Source: a virus
Length of the DNA stretch: 29,499 nt
Virus record (IMG/VR): IMGVR_UViG_3300021964_000346
Location: 1 to 29,499 of that record
Direction: 5' to 3' (one strand)
The position numbers were made by a program, and so were the translations under genes. The notes under the pieces were generated by a model. That model was given only the letters and a program-made list of their open reading frames with translations. It had not been told where the DNA came from and did no database searches. Shown here in pieces: positions 19,651 through 27,769 of the stretch (position 1 is its first letter; each line of letters begins with the position of its first letter).

Positions 19651-20530
19651 GCGCATCAAAGAAACATTCAATGAGCTTGTAGATTTATATAAAGGTTCTA
19701 ATGAATTCAAGGACTTACAGCCAACAACTCGACAGCAGTACACGTATTGGTTGCGTCTCGCATCGGAGGCATTGCCTTCTGATGTTGGGTACAAAGAGAT
19801 CACTGGTGCGATTGCTAACAAAACATTTGAGACTATTGATGAGGGCAAGGGCACAGTGCTAGCCAATCGTGTGCTCGCTGTGTGTCGTAGGTTGTACAGC
19901 TACGCTATCCGTATGGATGTGATCGACACCAACCCATGGCGTAAGGTGAAGACTAAGCGTGAGGAATCCCGTCGAGTTCTTTGGACACGCAGTCAAGTGT
20001 CCAGTTTCTTGGACGTTGCGTACTCCGATTGGAACACCCGATCAGTAGGGCTGATTGCACAGATGTGTTACGAGTGGTGCCAGCGTGTGGGTGACATGCG
20101 TACCCTGACATGGGATGCCATTCACTTTGAGGATAAGTACGTCAAGCTTGTTCAGTCTAAGCGTAGGGCACAAGTCAAGGTACCGATCAGTGAGAACCTA
20201 TTGTCCATGCTCACTGAGCAGAATGGTGCGCTAGACTTTCAGGATTATGTTGCACCTAATGTTGTAGATAACATGAAGCCATTCAACATGTACCGTATCT
20301 CCGGATGGGTGAACAAGATCAAGAAGAAGGCAGGCTTACCTGATGACCTACGTCTTGCAGACTTACGCAGGACAGGTACAACCGAGATGGTTGAGGCAGG
20401 GGTACCCTTACCACAAATCATGGCGGTGACAGGGCACAGCACACCTGCTAGTGTCACACCCTACATGAAAAATAGTTTGACAAGTGCGACTGAGGCGTGT
20501 ACGCTCCGCTCTGTCTACACCGGCAAGTGA
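19643..20530 (+). CDS. int: Tyrosine recombinase / integrase (295 aa)
   Basis: The enzyme would cut and rejoin DNA at specific sites through a tyrosine. An N-terminal core-binding domain (1-105) is followed by the catalytic domain. Visible residues are R148 (CQRVGD), K173 (QSKRR), R242 (ADLRRTGTT), H265 (TGHST) and the nucleophile Y274 (TPYMK). The usual His of the HxLR motif is Ala at 239. GGAGGG precedes the ATG at 19643. It lies at the entry to the replication module; no attachment site could be identified. It may support lysogeny or resolve replicated genomes. Confidence 0.9.
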   Translation: MGKRIKETFNELVDLYKGSNEFKDLQPTTRQQYTYWLRLASEALPSDVGYKEITGAIANKTFETIDEGKGTVLANRVLAVCRRLYSYAIRMDVIDTNPWRKVKTKREESRRVLWTRSQVSSFLDVAYSDWNTRSVGLIAQMCYEWCQRVGDMRTLTWDAIHFEDKYVKLVQSKRRAQVKVPISENLLSMLTEQNGALDFQDYVAPNVVDNMKPFNMYRISGWVNKIKKKAGLPDDLRLADLRRTGTTEMVEAGVPLPQIMAVTGHSTPASVTPYMKNSLTSATEACTLRSVYTGK

Positions 20531-20549
20531 AACATTAGAGGTTGAGACA

Positions 20550-20609
20550 ATGATAATTGAGATAGTAATAGTAATCATTGCATACGAAATACTATGGCAG
20601 GTAATGTGA
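20550..20609 (+). CDS. Possible 19-residue hydrophobic peptide
   Basis: The short frame reads MIIEIVIVIIAYEILWQVM, a single hydrophobic helix, and ends 1 nt before the primase ATG. A GAGG lies about 9 nt upstream. It fills the only gap between integrase and primase. It may be a real membrane peptide or a leader for primase coupling. Confidence 0.35.
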   Translation: MIIEIVIVIIAYEILWQVM

Positions 20610-20610
20610 T

Positions 20611-21405
20611 ATGTCTAAGATCAGTGACTTCATCGACACGTTAGATTTATATGTCGATCAGACGTACAGAGGCAACTGCCCCATCTGTTATGGCAAGAAC
20701 ACATTCACAGTTACACGTGACCACAGTAATGTTATCTACAATTGCTACAAGAATAGCTGTGGCATTTCAGGTAAGCGCAGGCAACTGTTACATGCTGATG
20801 AGATCATTGCCCTACACCAGAGAGAAGATGCCCCTGAGAGCTATTCTGAGCAGGATCTATGTACCTATACAGTGCCTGCCTTTATGGTCCCCTACACAGA
20901 GGTGTATGCCCCCATAGATCCTACGTTTTTAGATAGGTATGGCATTGACCCACACACTGTGCGCTATGATGTCAGGCAGGACAGGCTAGTGTTTCTTGTC
21001 TACACTAAGCAGGGACTACTTGTTGATGCAGTAGGCAGAGCATTGACCAAGCGCATTCAACCCAAGTGGATACGATATGCGGCATCCCCTGTGCCATACA
21101 CCAATGGAGATTCTAGTAAGTACGCAGTGATTGTTGAGGATGCAATCAGCGCATATGTTGTAGGTGAAATGTTCGGTGACATCTGTACTGGCGTAGCTCT
21201 GCTTGGCACACAGCTAACAGATTTTCACAAGCGGTATATACAAAAGCATTATGACAATGCTATCGTGGCACTCGATCCCGATGCACGAGACAAGACCATC
21301 AAGATTGCAAGGGAGTTAAACTGTAAGGCATTGAACCTTACTGATGACTTGAAGTACAAACGAACTGAAGACTTAGATAAGTTAGCGGAGATGTTATATG
21401 CATAG
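20611..21405 (+). CDS. DNA primase with zinc finger and TOPRIM fold (264 aa)
   Basis: It would make RNA primers for lagging-strand synthesis. The zinc-binding domain uses C23 and C26 (CPIC) with C45 and C50. The TOPRIM acids are visible in VIVEDAISAY (E176, D177) and VALDPDARDKT (D222, D224). Unlike T7 gene 4 the helicase is not fused; it is a separate gene at 23589. The length is short for a full primase but usual for such phages. Its end overlaps the next gene by 8 nt. Confidence 0.85.
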   Translation: MSKISDFIDTLDLYVDQTYRGNCPICYGKNTFTVTRDHSNVIYNCYKNSCGISGKRRQLLHADEIIALHQREDAPESYSEQDLCTYTVPAFMVPYTEVYAPIDPTFLDRYGIDPHTVRYDVRQDRLVFLVYTKQGLLVDAVGRALTKRIQPKWIRYAASPVPYTNGDSSKYAVIVEDAISAYVVGEMFGDICTGVALLGTQLTDFHKRYIQKHYDNAIVALDPDARDKTIKIARELNCKALNLTDDLKYKRTEDLDKLAEMLYA

Positions 21406-21706
21406 GCGAGGCGGTTACAATGTTCCTTGGACTCAGGAAGAGATCGAGACAACGGTCAAGATGTACAAAGAACACAAGACCAACCATGAGATTGGTTGTG
21501 CCATTGGCAAGACAGGGGATGCTGTTAAAACTAAGCTAGGTAAATTGCGTAAGCAGTTTGACTTAGCTCCAAGGAGTCAGGCCCTTCTGAAAAAAGGAAA
21601 TAAAAAAGGCCCTCCGAAGGGGGTGTCACCATTTGAGCGTGACTGGCAAGGCTCCGTGCCATGCGGTCACTGGATGATCACTAAGGCTTGGAGGAAAGCA
21701 TCATGA
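21398..21706 (+). CDS. Myb/GcrA-like DNA-binding protein (102 aa)
   Basis: The N-terminal WTQEEIETTVKMYKEHKTNH, then EIGCAIGKTGDAVKTKLGKL, is a Myb/SANT- or GcrA-like helix-turn-helix with the WTxEE start. A basic linker (KKGNKKGPPKG) follows, and the C-terminus has a PCGHWMITKAW motif. It overlaps the primase stop and the next start (ATGA). It is likely a regulator; GcrA is a cell-cycle regulator in alphaproteobacteria, so the likeness is interesting but unproven. Confidence 0.68.
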   Translation: MHRRGGYNVPWTQEEIETTVKMYKEHKTNHEIGCAIGKTGDAVKTKLGKLRKQFDLAPRSQALLKKGNKKGPPKGVSPFERDWQGSVPCGHWMITKAWRKAS

Positions 21707-22047
21707 GCTTTGAAGAAGAAATGAAAGCGGGTCAAATAAAAAGAACAGGTGAAGAATATTATTTTTATGAGGAGTTCAAGCAACACTATACCCCTGACAT
21801 TCAATTCTTTAGGTCACCGCAGGATGTGCACAATGCGATAAGCAGAATATTCTGGCTGGACGAAGATGGTATGGAGAACGATTACATAAAAGTTCTTGAG
21901 GACATTGACGATGACAACAGGAAAAGTCTTGGTGCTTCAGATGCTATGGTCGGTGCTTGTTACTACAATGTTCTAAACTTGATTGCATCTGTTCAGTTGC
22001 TTGTTGAGGAGAGAGATCTACTAAAGAAAAAACTGGAGGCATCATGA
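21703..22047 (+). CDS. Unknown acidic protein (114 aa)
   Basis: GGAGG lies before the ATG at 21703, which overlaps the previous stop. The product is acidic and largely helical, ending in a coiled-coil-like ASVQLLVEERDLLKKKLEAS. No membrane segment or known motif was seen. It sits in the coupled run between primase and helicase. Confidence 0.66.
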   Translation: MSFEEEMKAGQIKRTGEEYYFYEEFKQHYTPDIQFFRSPQDVHNAISRIFWLDEDGMENDYIKVLEDIDDDNRKSLGASDAMVGACYYNVLNLIASVQLLVEERDLLKKKLEAS

Positions 22048-22160
22048 GTTATCCTAAGACAAAATGTATGCAATGCAATAAAGATGCAGTGGCAGTTGAG
22101 GCAGACACATTCTTTTACTGTGCTGTCTGTTGGATTAAACAAATGAGGAAACAGGCATGA
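22044..22160 (+). CDS. Tiny zinc-finger protein (38 aa)
   Basis: This very short gene has two CxxC pairs, KCMQCNKD and FYCAVCW, spaced for one zinc ion. Its ATG overlaps the previous stop (ATGA) after GGAGG, and its own stop overlaps the next ATG (ATGA). The perfect fit in the coupled run supports a real gene. Confidence 0.7.
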   Translation: MSYPKTKCMQCNKDAVAVEADTFFYCAVCWIKQMRKQA

Positions 22161-22405
22161 GTAAAGTACCTTATGTTGAAAGGCCATTGGGATGGCAGGG
22201 TGCAGGTGTAGGATTAACTGGAGAGTGCGCTTACGTGTGGGCATTGTTCTTAGCCAATGAAGCCGACATGGCGGATGACACCTTTGAGTATTCCAAGTGG
22301 AAGTCGATGGCCGATGACCTCGCACCTAAGCAAGGTAAGCCTGTAGCCGCCGCTGTGTACTACGCTGAACTTGAAGAAGCGATAGCGAGATACACAAATG
22401 CCTAG
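22157..22405 (+). CDS. Small unknown protein (82 aa)
   Basis: The product has a Gly-rich start (RPLGWQGAGVGLTGECAYVW) and a helical end (AAAVYYAELEEAIARYTNA). The start has only a weak GAGGAAACAGG leader. It overlaps the genes before and after it. No family was recognised. Confidence 0.65.
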   Translation: MSKVPYVERPLGWQGAGVGLTGECAYVWALFLANEADMADDTFEYSKWKSMADDLAPKQGKPVAAAVYYAELEEAIARYTNA

Positions 22406-22679
22406 CATCGCTGAGTTCTGGAGAAACAGTTACAAGAATGACAGGGTGTCTTTCTGGTGTGAGTTAGTAGGGCTTGTACTTGCAGTGACTGCGAGCATGT
22501 ACCTAGCGATCAATGCCGGTGACCCTGACATGAGATACGTGTACCCAATCGCTTTTGTAGGTGCAGTCGTACAATCATATGCGAATTGGCGTAGAGGTTT
22601 AGCGTGGGTCATGTTGTTGACTACATACTTCTCCTGCATTAGCCTGTTCGGATTCGGTAGAGCAATGGGATATTATTAA
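22398..22679 (+). CDS. Small integral membrane protein (93 aa)
   Basis: Three hydrophobic segments are visible at about residues 19-37, 47-60 and 68-88, so the protein should be in the inner membrane. The topology and size would allow a holin, but its place among replication genes argues against that; it could anchor replication or block superinfection. No signature decides. It overlaps the previous gene by 8 nt. Confidence 0.68.
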   Translation: MPSIAEFWRNSYKNDRVSFWCELVGLVLAVTASMYLAINAGDPDMRYVYPIAFVGAVVQSYANWRRGLAWVMLLTTYFSCISLFGFGRAMGYY

Positions 22680-22694
22680 TTAGGAGTGAGAGAC

Positions 22695-23048
22695 ATGATT
22701 AAGTTTGAGTACAGACCTTGGACACCAGATAGTGACGTTGCTGAGTTATTTGATCCCCCTGTTGTAGAAATTGTGACCATGACATTGGGTGATGATCTAT
22801 CATGGGATGAGGCAGTATGTGAGTTCAAGAACTTCCTACGTGCATCAGGGTATGTGATCCCGTACGACTTTGAGGATGAAAGCAACGCAGATGTTGCGGA
22901 GAATCGTAAGCGTGACGCAGACCTCAGTATTGGTGCGTGGTTGTCTGCCGCACTGGAAGACCCAAGTACATGCCAGTCAATGAAGGATGACATCAACGAA
23001 TGGTTTGAATGTACACCGCAAGTGCATACAAATACTATGCAAACTTAA
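22695..23048 (+). CDS. Unknown acidic protein (117 aa)
   Basis: TAGGAG precedes the ATG at 22695; a GTG at 22686 is less likely. The product is acidic and soluble, with PWTPDSDVAELFDPP near the start and a helical C-terminal half. No family was recognised. A 117-bp gap with a direct repeat follows. Confidence 0.66.
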   Translation: MIKFEYRPWTPDSDVAELFDPPVVEIVTMTLGDDLSWDEAVCEFKNFLRASGYVIPYDFEDESNADVAENRKRDADLSIGAWLSAALEDPSTCQSMKDDINEWFECTPQVHTNTMQT

Positions 23049-23122
23049 CATGTCGCAAACCTTATGTGCGGAAAAGTGGAATAAGTTAACATTTAATGTG
23101 CATAAAAGTGGTGTTTGTGTAG

Positions 23123-23155
23123 ACTTAAATGAACAGTGTAAACTTAAATGAACAG
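23123..23155 (+). repeat. Tandem 14-bp direct repeat before the next gene
   Basis: ACTTAAATGAACAG occurs at 23123-23136 and 23142-23155, a period of 19 bp. The second copy runs into the AGGAG ribosome binding site. The gap before it (23049-23122) is A/T-rich with TTAACATTTAATGTGCAT, which recalls the control sites near 12450-12480. No promoter could be assigned. Confidence 0.65.
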
Positions 23156-23165
23156 GAGAATACAG

Positions 23166-23477
23166 ATGAAACTAAATGAATTGATCGACACCTTGAGTGA
23201 AAACGAGTACGTGCAAGATGCACTGTACGAAGTGGCAGATGCTGTCTTTTTAGAGAAGCTATTTGACATGCGTCAGAGATTCATCAACGATTACATTAAC
23301 GTCAAGAACGGGGTGACTTGTAACATCTTTGTATTTAATGATCTTGAGCAGGATGCATTTGAGATCAGCAGACGCATTGAAGCGACTGACATGTTGATTG
23401 ACCAGTTCATACCTGACCATCTACCATTCGACTTTGAAGGGTTCCCATGGTGGGATGATGAAGAAGGATTAAGCTAA
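23166..23477 (+). CDS. Unknown acidic protein (103 aa)
   Basis: CAGGAG precedes the ATG at 23166; an upstream in-frame ATG at 23148 lies inside the direct repeat. The product is acidic and helical and ends in an Asp, Trp and Phe-rich tail (FDFEGFPWWDDEEGL). Its stop overlaps the next ATG (TAATG). No family was recognised. Confidence 0.68.
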   Translation: MKLNELIDTLSENEYVQDALYEVADAVFLEKLFDMRQRFINDYINVKNGVTCNIFVFNDLEQDAFEISRRIEATDMLIDQFIPDHLPFDFEGFPWWDDEEGLS

Positions 23478-23623
23478 TGCCTAGAAAGAAGAATAGCCCT
23501 GCGTACGGGAAGGGCGATTGGAAGCGTCCCGTAGACGAGAAGAAGTTCGCTGAGAACTATGATCGTATTTTTAATAAGGGAGAGAAGAATGAAACCGGAA
23601 CTAATACAACTCCTCCTAAGTAA
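23477..23623 (+). CDS. Small basic protein before the helicase (48 aa)
   Basis: This short gene reads MPRKKNSPAYGKGDWKRPVD, EKKFAENYDRIFNKGEKNET and a Thr/Pro tail. Its ATG overlaps the previous stop, and its last 35 nt overlap the helicase start. The position suggests a helicase partner or loader, an inference only. Confidence 0.66.
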   Translation: MPRKKNSPAYGKGDWKRPVDEKKFAENYDRIFNKGEKNETGTNTTPPK

Positions 23624-24815
23624 GGAGTTCTTTACTAACAACAGGCATCGTATCCGTGCTTCCATGTTTGAGGACACGGATTACCTGCCAGTCTACAAAA
23701 GTATTATACGAGCACATGAGAAGTCAGAAGATGGAGACATTACTGTCCAAGATGTGGCTGCGCTGTACGACGTGGATAACCCCACGGAGAGCCGTTCAAA
23801 GAAAGAAAACGTACGTATACTATTACGTGAGTTGGCGGATAGGCCACCGCTATCGCTTGACGTTGCTGAAGAAGTACTCCAACAATCATGGCGGACTGAG
23901 ATCGGTAGGGATATTGCTCACCTCGGATCACAGATAGTCAATGGTGAAGTACAAGACCTAGTACCTCTCAAGCGACTTATAGAAAAGACACAAGACGACT
24001 TCATGCCTAACATAGAAGTCAAACCTTGTACTAAGGATGTCTTTGAACTACTCAGGGAAAACGAAGAGGATACCCGCTGGACGTTTAACGTACGAGCACT
24101 GCGGGACAAGCTTCCAGGGGTTGCCGGTGGAGAACTATGTATTATATTCGCAAGACCAGAAACAGGAAAGACTGCAAGCCACGTGTCCTTCTGCTACGGG
24201 CCAGACGGATTCGCAGAGCAAGGAGCCAGTGTCCACACCTTTGTGAACGAAGAGAAGGCAACACGGACGATGCTACGGGCCATGTCCGCATTCACCGGTA
24301 TTACTAAGGAAGAGATCTACGAAGACCCTAAGTTCGTCGCCAACGAATGGCGTACGATCTATGACAACGTCAACATGTATGACGCACAGGGTGTCACCAT
24401 TGAACAGATTGATGCCTACTGTGAAAACCATAAGCCAGACGTACTGGTTGTAGATCAGTTAGATAAAGTACAAGTGCATGGTAACTTCAGTCGTACAGAT
24501 GAGAAGCTACGTGAGATATACACACAAGCCCGTGAGATTGCTAAACGCCATGACCTTGCATTCATTGCAATCAGTCAGGCATCTGCAGACGCAGAGGGGA
24601 AGACACGGCTTAACCCATCCGAAATGGAAGGCAGTAAGACAGGTAAGTTCGCTGAGGCAGATATTATTATCGGTATCGGTAAGCATGATCAGTCAGGGGT
24701 AGATGATGAGCCAGACTACACTCGTCACCTTACAGTAGGAAAGAACAAGATCACGGGATGGCATGGCACCATTATTTGCGAAATACAACCAAAGCTATCT
24801 CGCTACGTTGATTGA
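23589..24815 (+). CDS. Replicative DNA helicase, DnaB/RecA-like (408 aa)
   Basis: It would unwind DNA at the fork as a hexamer. The RecA-like core starts near residue 165. Walker A is ARPETGKT (188-195), Walker B VLVVD (285-289), and a sensor-like AFIAISQASADAEGKTR follows. The first 150 residues are helical and may bind primase. GGGAGAG precedes the ATG at 23589, and the frame runs on upstream only as an overlap with the previous gene. Polymerase follows 10 nt behind. Confidence 0.87.
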   Translation: MKPELIQLLLSKEFFTNNRHRIRASMFEDTDYLPVYKSIIRAHEKSEDGDITVQDVAALYDVDNPTESRSKKENVRILLRELADRPPLSLDVAEEVLQQSWRTEIGRDIAHLGSQIVNGEVQDLVPLKRLIEKTQDDFMPNIEVKPCTKDVFELLRENEEDTRWTFNVRALRDKLPGVAGGELCIIFARPETGKTASHVSFCYGPDGFAEQGASVHTFVNEEKATRTMLRAMSAFTGITKEEIYEDPKFVANEWRTIYDNVNMYDAQGVTIEQIDAYCENHKPDVLVVDQLDKVQVHGNFSRTDEKLREIYTQAREIAKRHDLAFIAISQASADAEGKTRLNPSEMEGSKTGKFAEADIIIGIGKHDQSGVDDEPDYTRHLTVGKNKITGWHGTIICEIQPKLSRYVD

Positions 24816-24825
24816 TAGGTCCGAT

Positions 24826-26934
24826 ATGTATGTACTAGGAATAGACATTGAGACGACAGTACAGAAGGCTGAACGTGGTTTGGATGGTAGCCCCTTCAAT
24901 CCTAACAACCATCTAGTGTCTGTGGGTGCTCAGTTCTTACACGATGAAACAGGTGAGTACTTCTTCTTTAATCACAACAAAGTCGAGTGCAACCCAAAGG
25001 AAGCCCACTTCAAGCTACAGCAGATGATTGAGTTAGCAGATGTAATCGTAGCTCACAATGCTAAGTTTGATATCCTTTGGCTGCAGGAAACAGGATTCAA
25101 TATTGAGTGCGCTGTCTACTGCACAATGATTGGCGAGTACGTACTAGCCCGTGGGCAGAAGATGCCATTGTCGTTAGAAGAGACCGCCAAGCGCAGGAAG
25201 GTTACACTCAAGCGTTCTGACCTGATGGAAGAGACATTCAAGAAAGGGATCGGATACGAACAGATGGACCCAGAGATTGTAGAGACGTACGGACGGGGTG
25301 ACGTAATATCCTGTCTGGAAGTATACGAATCTCAGATGCATGACTACCGGCAACCTCACTTCACAGGGTTACGCAAAGTCAGGGACATGATGAACGAGAT
25401 GATGTTTGTCCTGTTGGAAATGGAACGGAACGGAATTTGCATTGATCTTGATTCACTGGACGATGTAGAGAAGGAATTCACTGAAGAGCGTAACAAATTA
25501 GAGACACGGCTACAGCAGATCGTTAGCACAGTTATGGGTGACACTCCCGTCAACCTGAACTCACCGGCACAGTTATCTGAAGTAGTCTACTCTCGGCGTG
25601 TACTGGACAAGAATAAGTGGCGTGAACTATTTAACGTAGGCATTGCCGCTAACGGCAAATCCTTGCCACGTCCACGTATGTCGCCTAAAGAGTTTGCGCT
25701 TGCAGTAAAGAACAACTCAACAATCCTCCACCGCACCAGAGGCGTACAATGTTCTGAGTGTAAAGGGGTGGGTACTGTCCAGAAGATCAAGAAGGACGGC
25801 AAGCCGTACAAGAATCGTAGCAAGTGTGTTACATGCAACGGTGTTGGGGCTGTCTATAAACCGACAGATAAGGTAGCAGGTTTCAAGCTGACACCTTCCT
25901 CTGTGCAGGATATATCTGCTAACGGCTTCAAGACAGAAAAGAACACCCTGCAGTTTTTACTGGCTCAAGCGCAACGTAAAGGCTCACAGGAGGCGATTGA
26001 GTTCCTACAAGGGATGCGTAGGCTCAACGCTCTAAACGTCTACCTGAACTCGTTCTGTGGCGGTATGAGGCGTAATACACGCAGTGATGGCGTACTGCAT
26101 ACGACTTTCAACCAATGCATTACTGCTACTGGACGCTTGTCTTCTTCTGATCCTAACTTCCAGAATCAACCACGCAGTGGGACATTCCCTATTCGTAAGT
26201 GTGTCGTATCACGCTTCGACGGTGGTGAGATTATGGAGGCTGACTTCAGCGGTCTAGAGTTTCGTGTAGCCGGTGAACTGTCTAAAGATGGTCAGATATA
26301 CAATGACATCATGACGGGTAAGGATGTACACAAGCAGACTGCTTCTATCATTAACCAGAAATCTTCTGAGGAGATTACTAAGGATGAGAGGCAACAGGCG
26401 AAGGCGTATACGTTTGCGCCGCTCTATGGCGGTCAGGGAGCGCAGGAGGCTCCACATGTTCAACAATACTTCAAAGAGTACTTCAACATCTACGAAGGAC
26501 TCGCAGAGTGGCACGACAGACTCAAAAGAGGAGTCCTAAGAAATGGTATAGTAACACTACCTTCTGGACGACAGTTCTACTGGCCTAACGTTGAACGTAA
26601 GCAGGGCGGTAGGATTTCGTACGCCACACAGATTGTAAACTACCCCGTACAATCTTTTGCAACTGCGGACATTGTTCCGTTGGCTTGTATACGTGTACAC
26701 GAAATGATGAAAAATCGACAGGTTAAATCGTTGTGTGTATTGACTGTACATGACTCCATCGTCATTGACGTGTATCCTGGAGAGCAGGAGATCATGAAAG
26801 ATATTCTTGCAGAAGGTATGGAAGGGGTTGCAATGGAAGTCAAAAAGAGGTTTAATTACGATATGGTAATACCACTCGCCATTGAAATAAAGAGTGGTTC
26901 AAATTGGCTAAATGGAAAAGTTATTTATGAGTGA
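24826..26934 (+). CDS. Family-A DNA polymerase with DnaJ-type zinc-finger insert (702 aa)
   Basis: It copies the phage genome and proofreads. The 3'-5' exonuclease motifs are D7/E9 (DIE), D82 (HNAKFD) and Y155/D159 (YGRGD). A zinc finger like the DnaJ central repeat is inserted at 309-345, with CSECKGVG and CVTCNGVG. Polymerase motif A has D473 (ADFSGLEFR), motif B R522, K526, F530 and Y534, and motif C H642-D643-S644. F530 matches E. coli Phe762. The ATG at 24826 is preferred because the exonuclease begins at once; an ATG at 24763 would add 21 residues from inside the helicase gene. The insert marks HMO-2011-type phages. Confidence 0.93.
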   Translation: MYVLGIDIETTVQKAERGLDGSPFNPNNHLVSVGAQFLHDETGEYFFFNHNKVECNPKEAHFKLQQMIELADVIVAHNAKFDILWLQETGFNIECAVYCTMIGEYVLARGQKMPLSLEETAKRRKVTLKRSDLMEETFKKGIGYEQMDPEIVETYGRGDVISCLEVYESQMHDYRQPHFTGLRKVRDMMNEMMFVLLEMERNGICIDLDSLDDVEKEFTEERNKLETRLQQIVSTVMGDTPVNLNSPAQLSEVVYSRRVLDKNKWRELFNVGIAANGKSLPRPRMSPKEFALAVKNNSTILHRTRGVQCSECKGVGTVQKIKKDGKPYKNRSKCVTCNGVGAVYKPTDKVAGFKLTPSSVQDISANGFKTEKNTLQFLLAQAQRKGSQEAIEFLQGMRRLNALNVYLNSFCGGMRRNTRSDGVLHTTFNQCITATGRLSSSDPNFQNQPRSGTFPIRKCVVSRFDGGEIMEADFSGLEFRVAGELSKDGQIYNDIMTGKDVHKQTASIINQKSSEEITKDERQQAKAYTFAPLYGGQGAQEAPHVQQYFKEYFNIYEGLAEWHDRLKRGVLRNGIVTLPSGRQFYWPNVERKQGGRISYATQIVNYPVQSFATADIVPLACIRVHEMMKNRQVKSLCVLTVHDSIVIDVYPGEQEIMKDILAEGMEGVAMEVKKRFNYDMVIPLAIEIKSGSNWLNGKVIYE

Positions 26935-27769
26935 AGTAGCACTTTATAATGGTATGACCCCAGAGCAACTATTGGCTGCGATGGGGGCAGGTGAACCTCA
27001 AGAAGCAACAGGCAATCGTCTGCCGTTGTTAAAGGTCAACTATCAGGATGAGGACGACGAGGGTAACACCTTGAAGAAGGGTTCTATCGTCTTGGCACTC
27101 CCGTCAGGTAACGTATACGGTACGTCTGTAAAGATCCGTGTGTTCGGTGATTACATGCAGTACATGGACTACGATGCCGCTGACAATGCTGTTGTCAATA
27201 AGACAATCATTCACCGTGCAGGTGATGAAGCGATTGACGAGACTGGTGGCGTACGTTGTGGTAAACCTGCGTCTAAAGACCTGCGTGATATGGATGACGA
27301 GGTCAAGGCAAAGTACAAGAGCATCTCTTGCTTCCGCTACCTGTTTGGTAAGGTAACAATGGAAGATGGCAAGACTGCATCTGGAGAAGCTACTGAGGTA
27401 GTTGAAGTCCCTTGTCTGTTCCGCCTGAAGGGTATGTCATTCATGTCGTTCTCTCAGGATGTGATTGAGCCTTCACGCAATCAGAAGCTCAAGTTCCAGC
27501 AAGTCACCAGTGCGATTAAGACAACCCGCCACAAGAACGGGTCTGTTACTTATTTCACTGTAGGCTTTGAGCCTGACTTCTCTAACATCACAGACATCTC
27601 AACGGATGATCTACAGTTTATGTCCAATGTACTGGACACAGTTAACGCTGAGAACAAGCAAGTCATTGCGAAGCACAACAGTGCATTGTATGGCAAGCAA
27701 GCAGACGTGCGTGACGAGAAGATCGTTTCTGAAGTCGAAGACTATTTAGAAATCGACGAGGCATCATAA
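26927..27769 (+). CDS. Probable single-stranded DNA-binding protein (280 aa)
   Basis: No family signature was recognised. The product is beta-rich with an acidic C-terminal tail (VSEVEDYLEIDEAS), as in T7 gp2.5-type proteins, where the tail contacts polymerase and helicase. It lies between polymerase and a RecB/Cas4-like nuclease, the usual place for such a protein. The ATG at 26927 overlaps the polymerase stop by 8 nt; its own stop overlaps the next ATG. The role is inferred from composition and position. Confidence 0.6.
   Translation: MSEVALYNGMTPEQLLAAMGAGEPQEATGNRLPLLKVNYQDEDDEGNTLKKGSIVLALPSGNVYGTSVKIRVFGDYMQYMDYDAADNAVVNKTIIHRAGDEAIDETGGVRCGKPASKDLRDMDDEVKAKYKSISCFRYLFGKVTMEDGKTASGEATEVVEVPCLFRLKGMSFMSFSQDVIEPSRNQKLKFQQVTSAIKTTRHKNGSVTYFTVGFEPDFSNITDISTDDLQFMSNVLDTVNAENKQVIAKHNSALYGKQADVRDEKIVSEVEDYLEIDEAS

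Noticed and set aside
19643-20530. attP site beside the integrase
   Set aside because: No tRNA-like segment or convincing core repeat was found around the gene; it cannot be named without the host sequence.
24763-24825. Longer start for the DNA polymerase
   Set aside because: The extra residues lie inside the helicase gene in another frame, and the exonuclease motif begins directly at the ATG at 24826.
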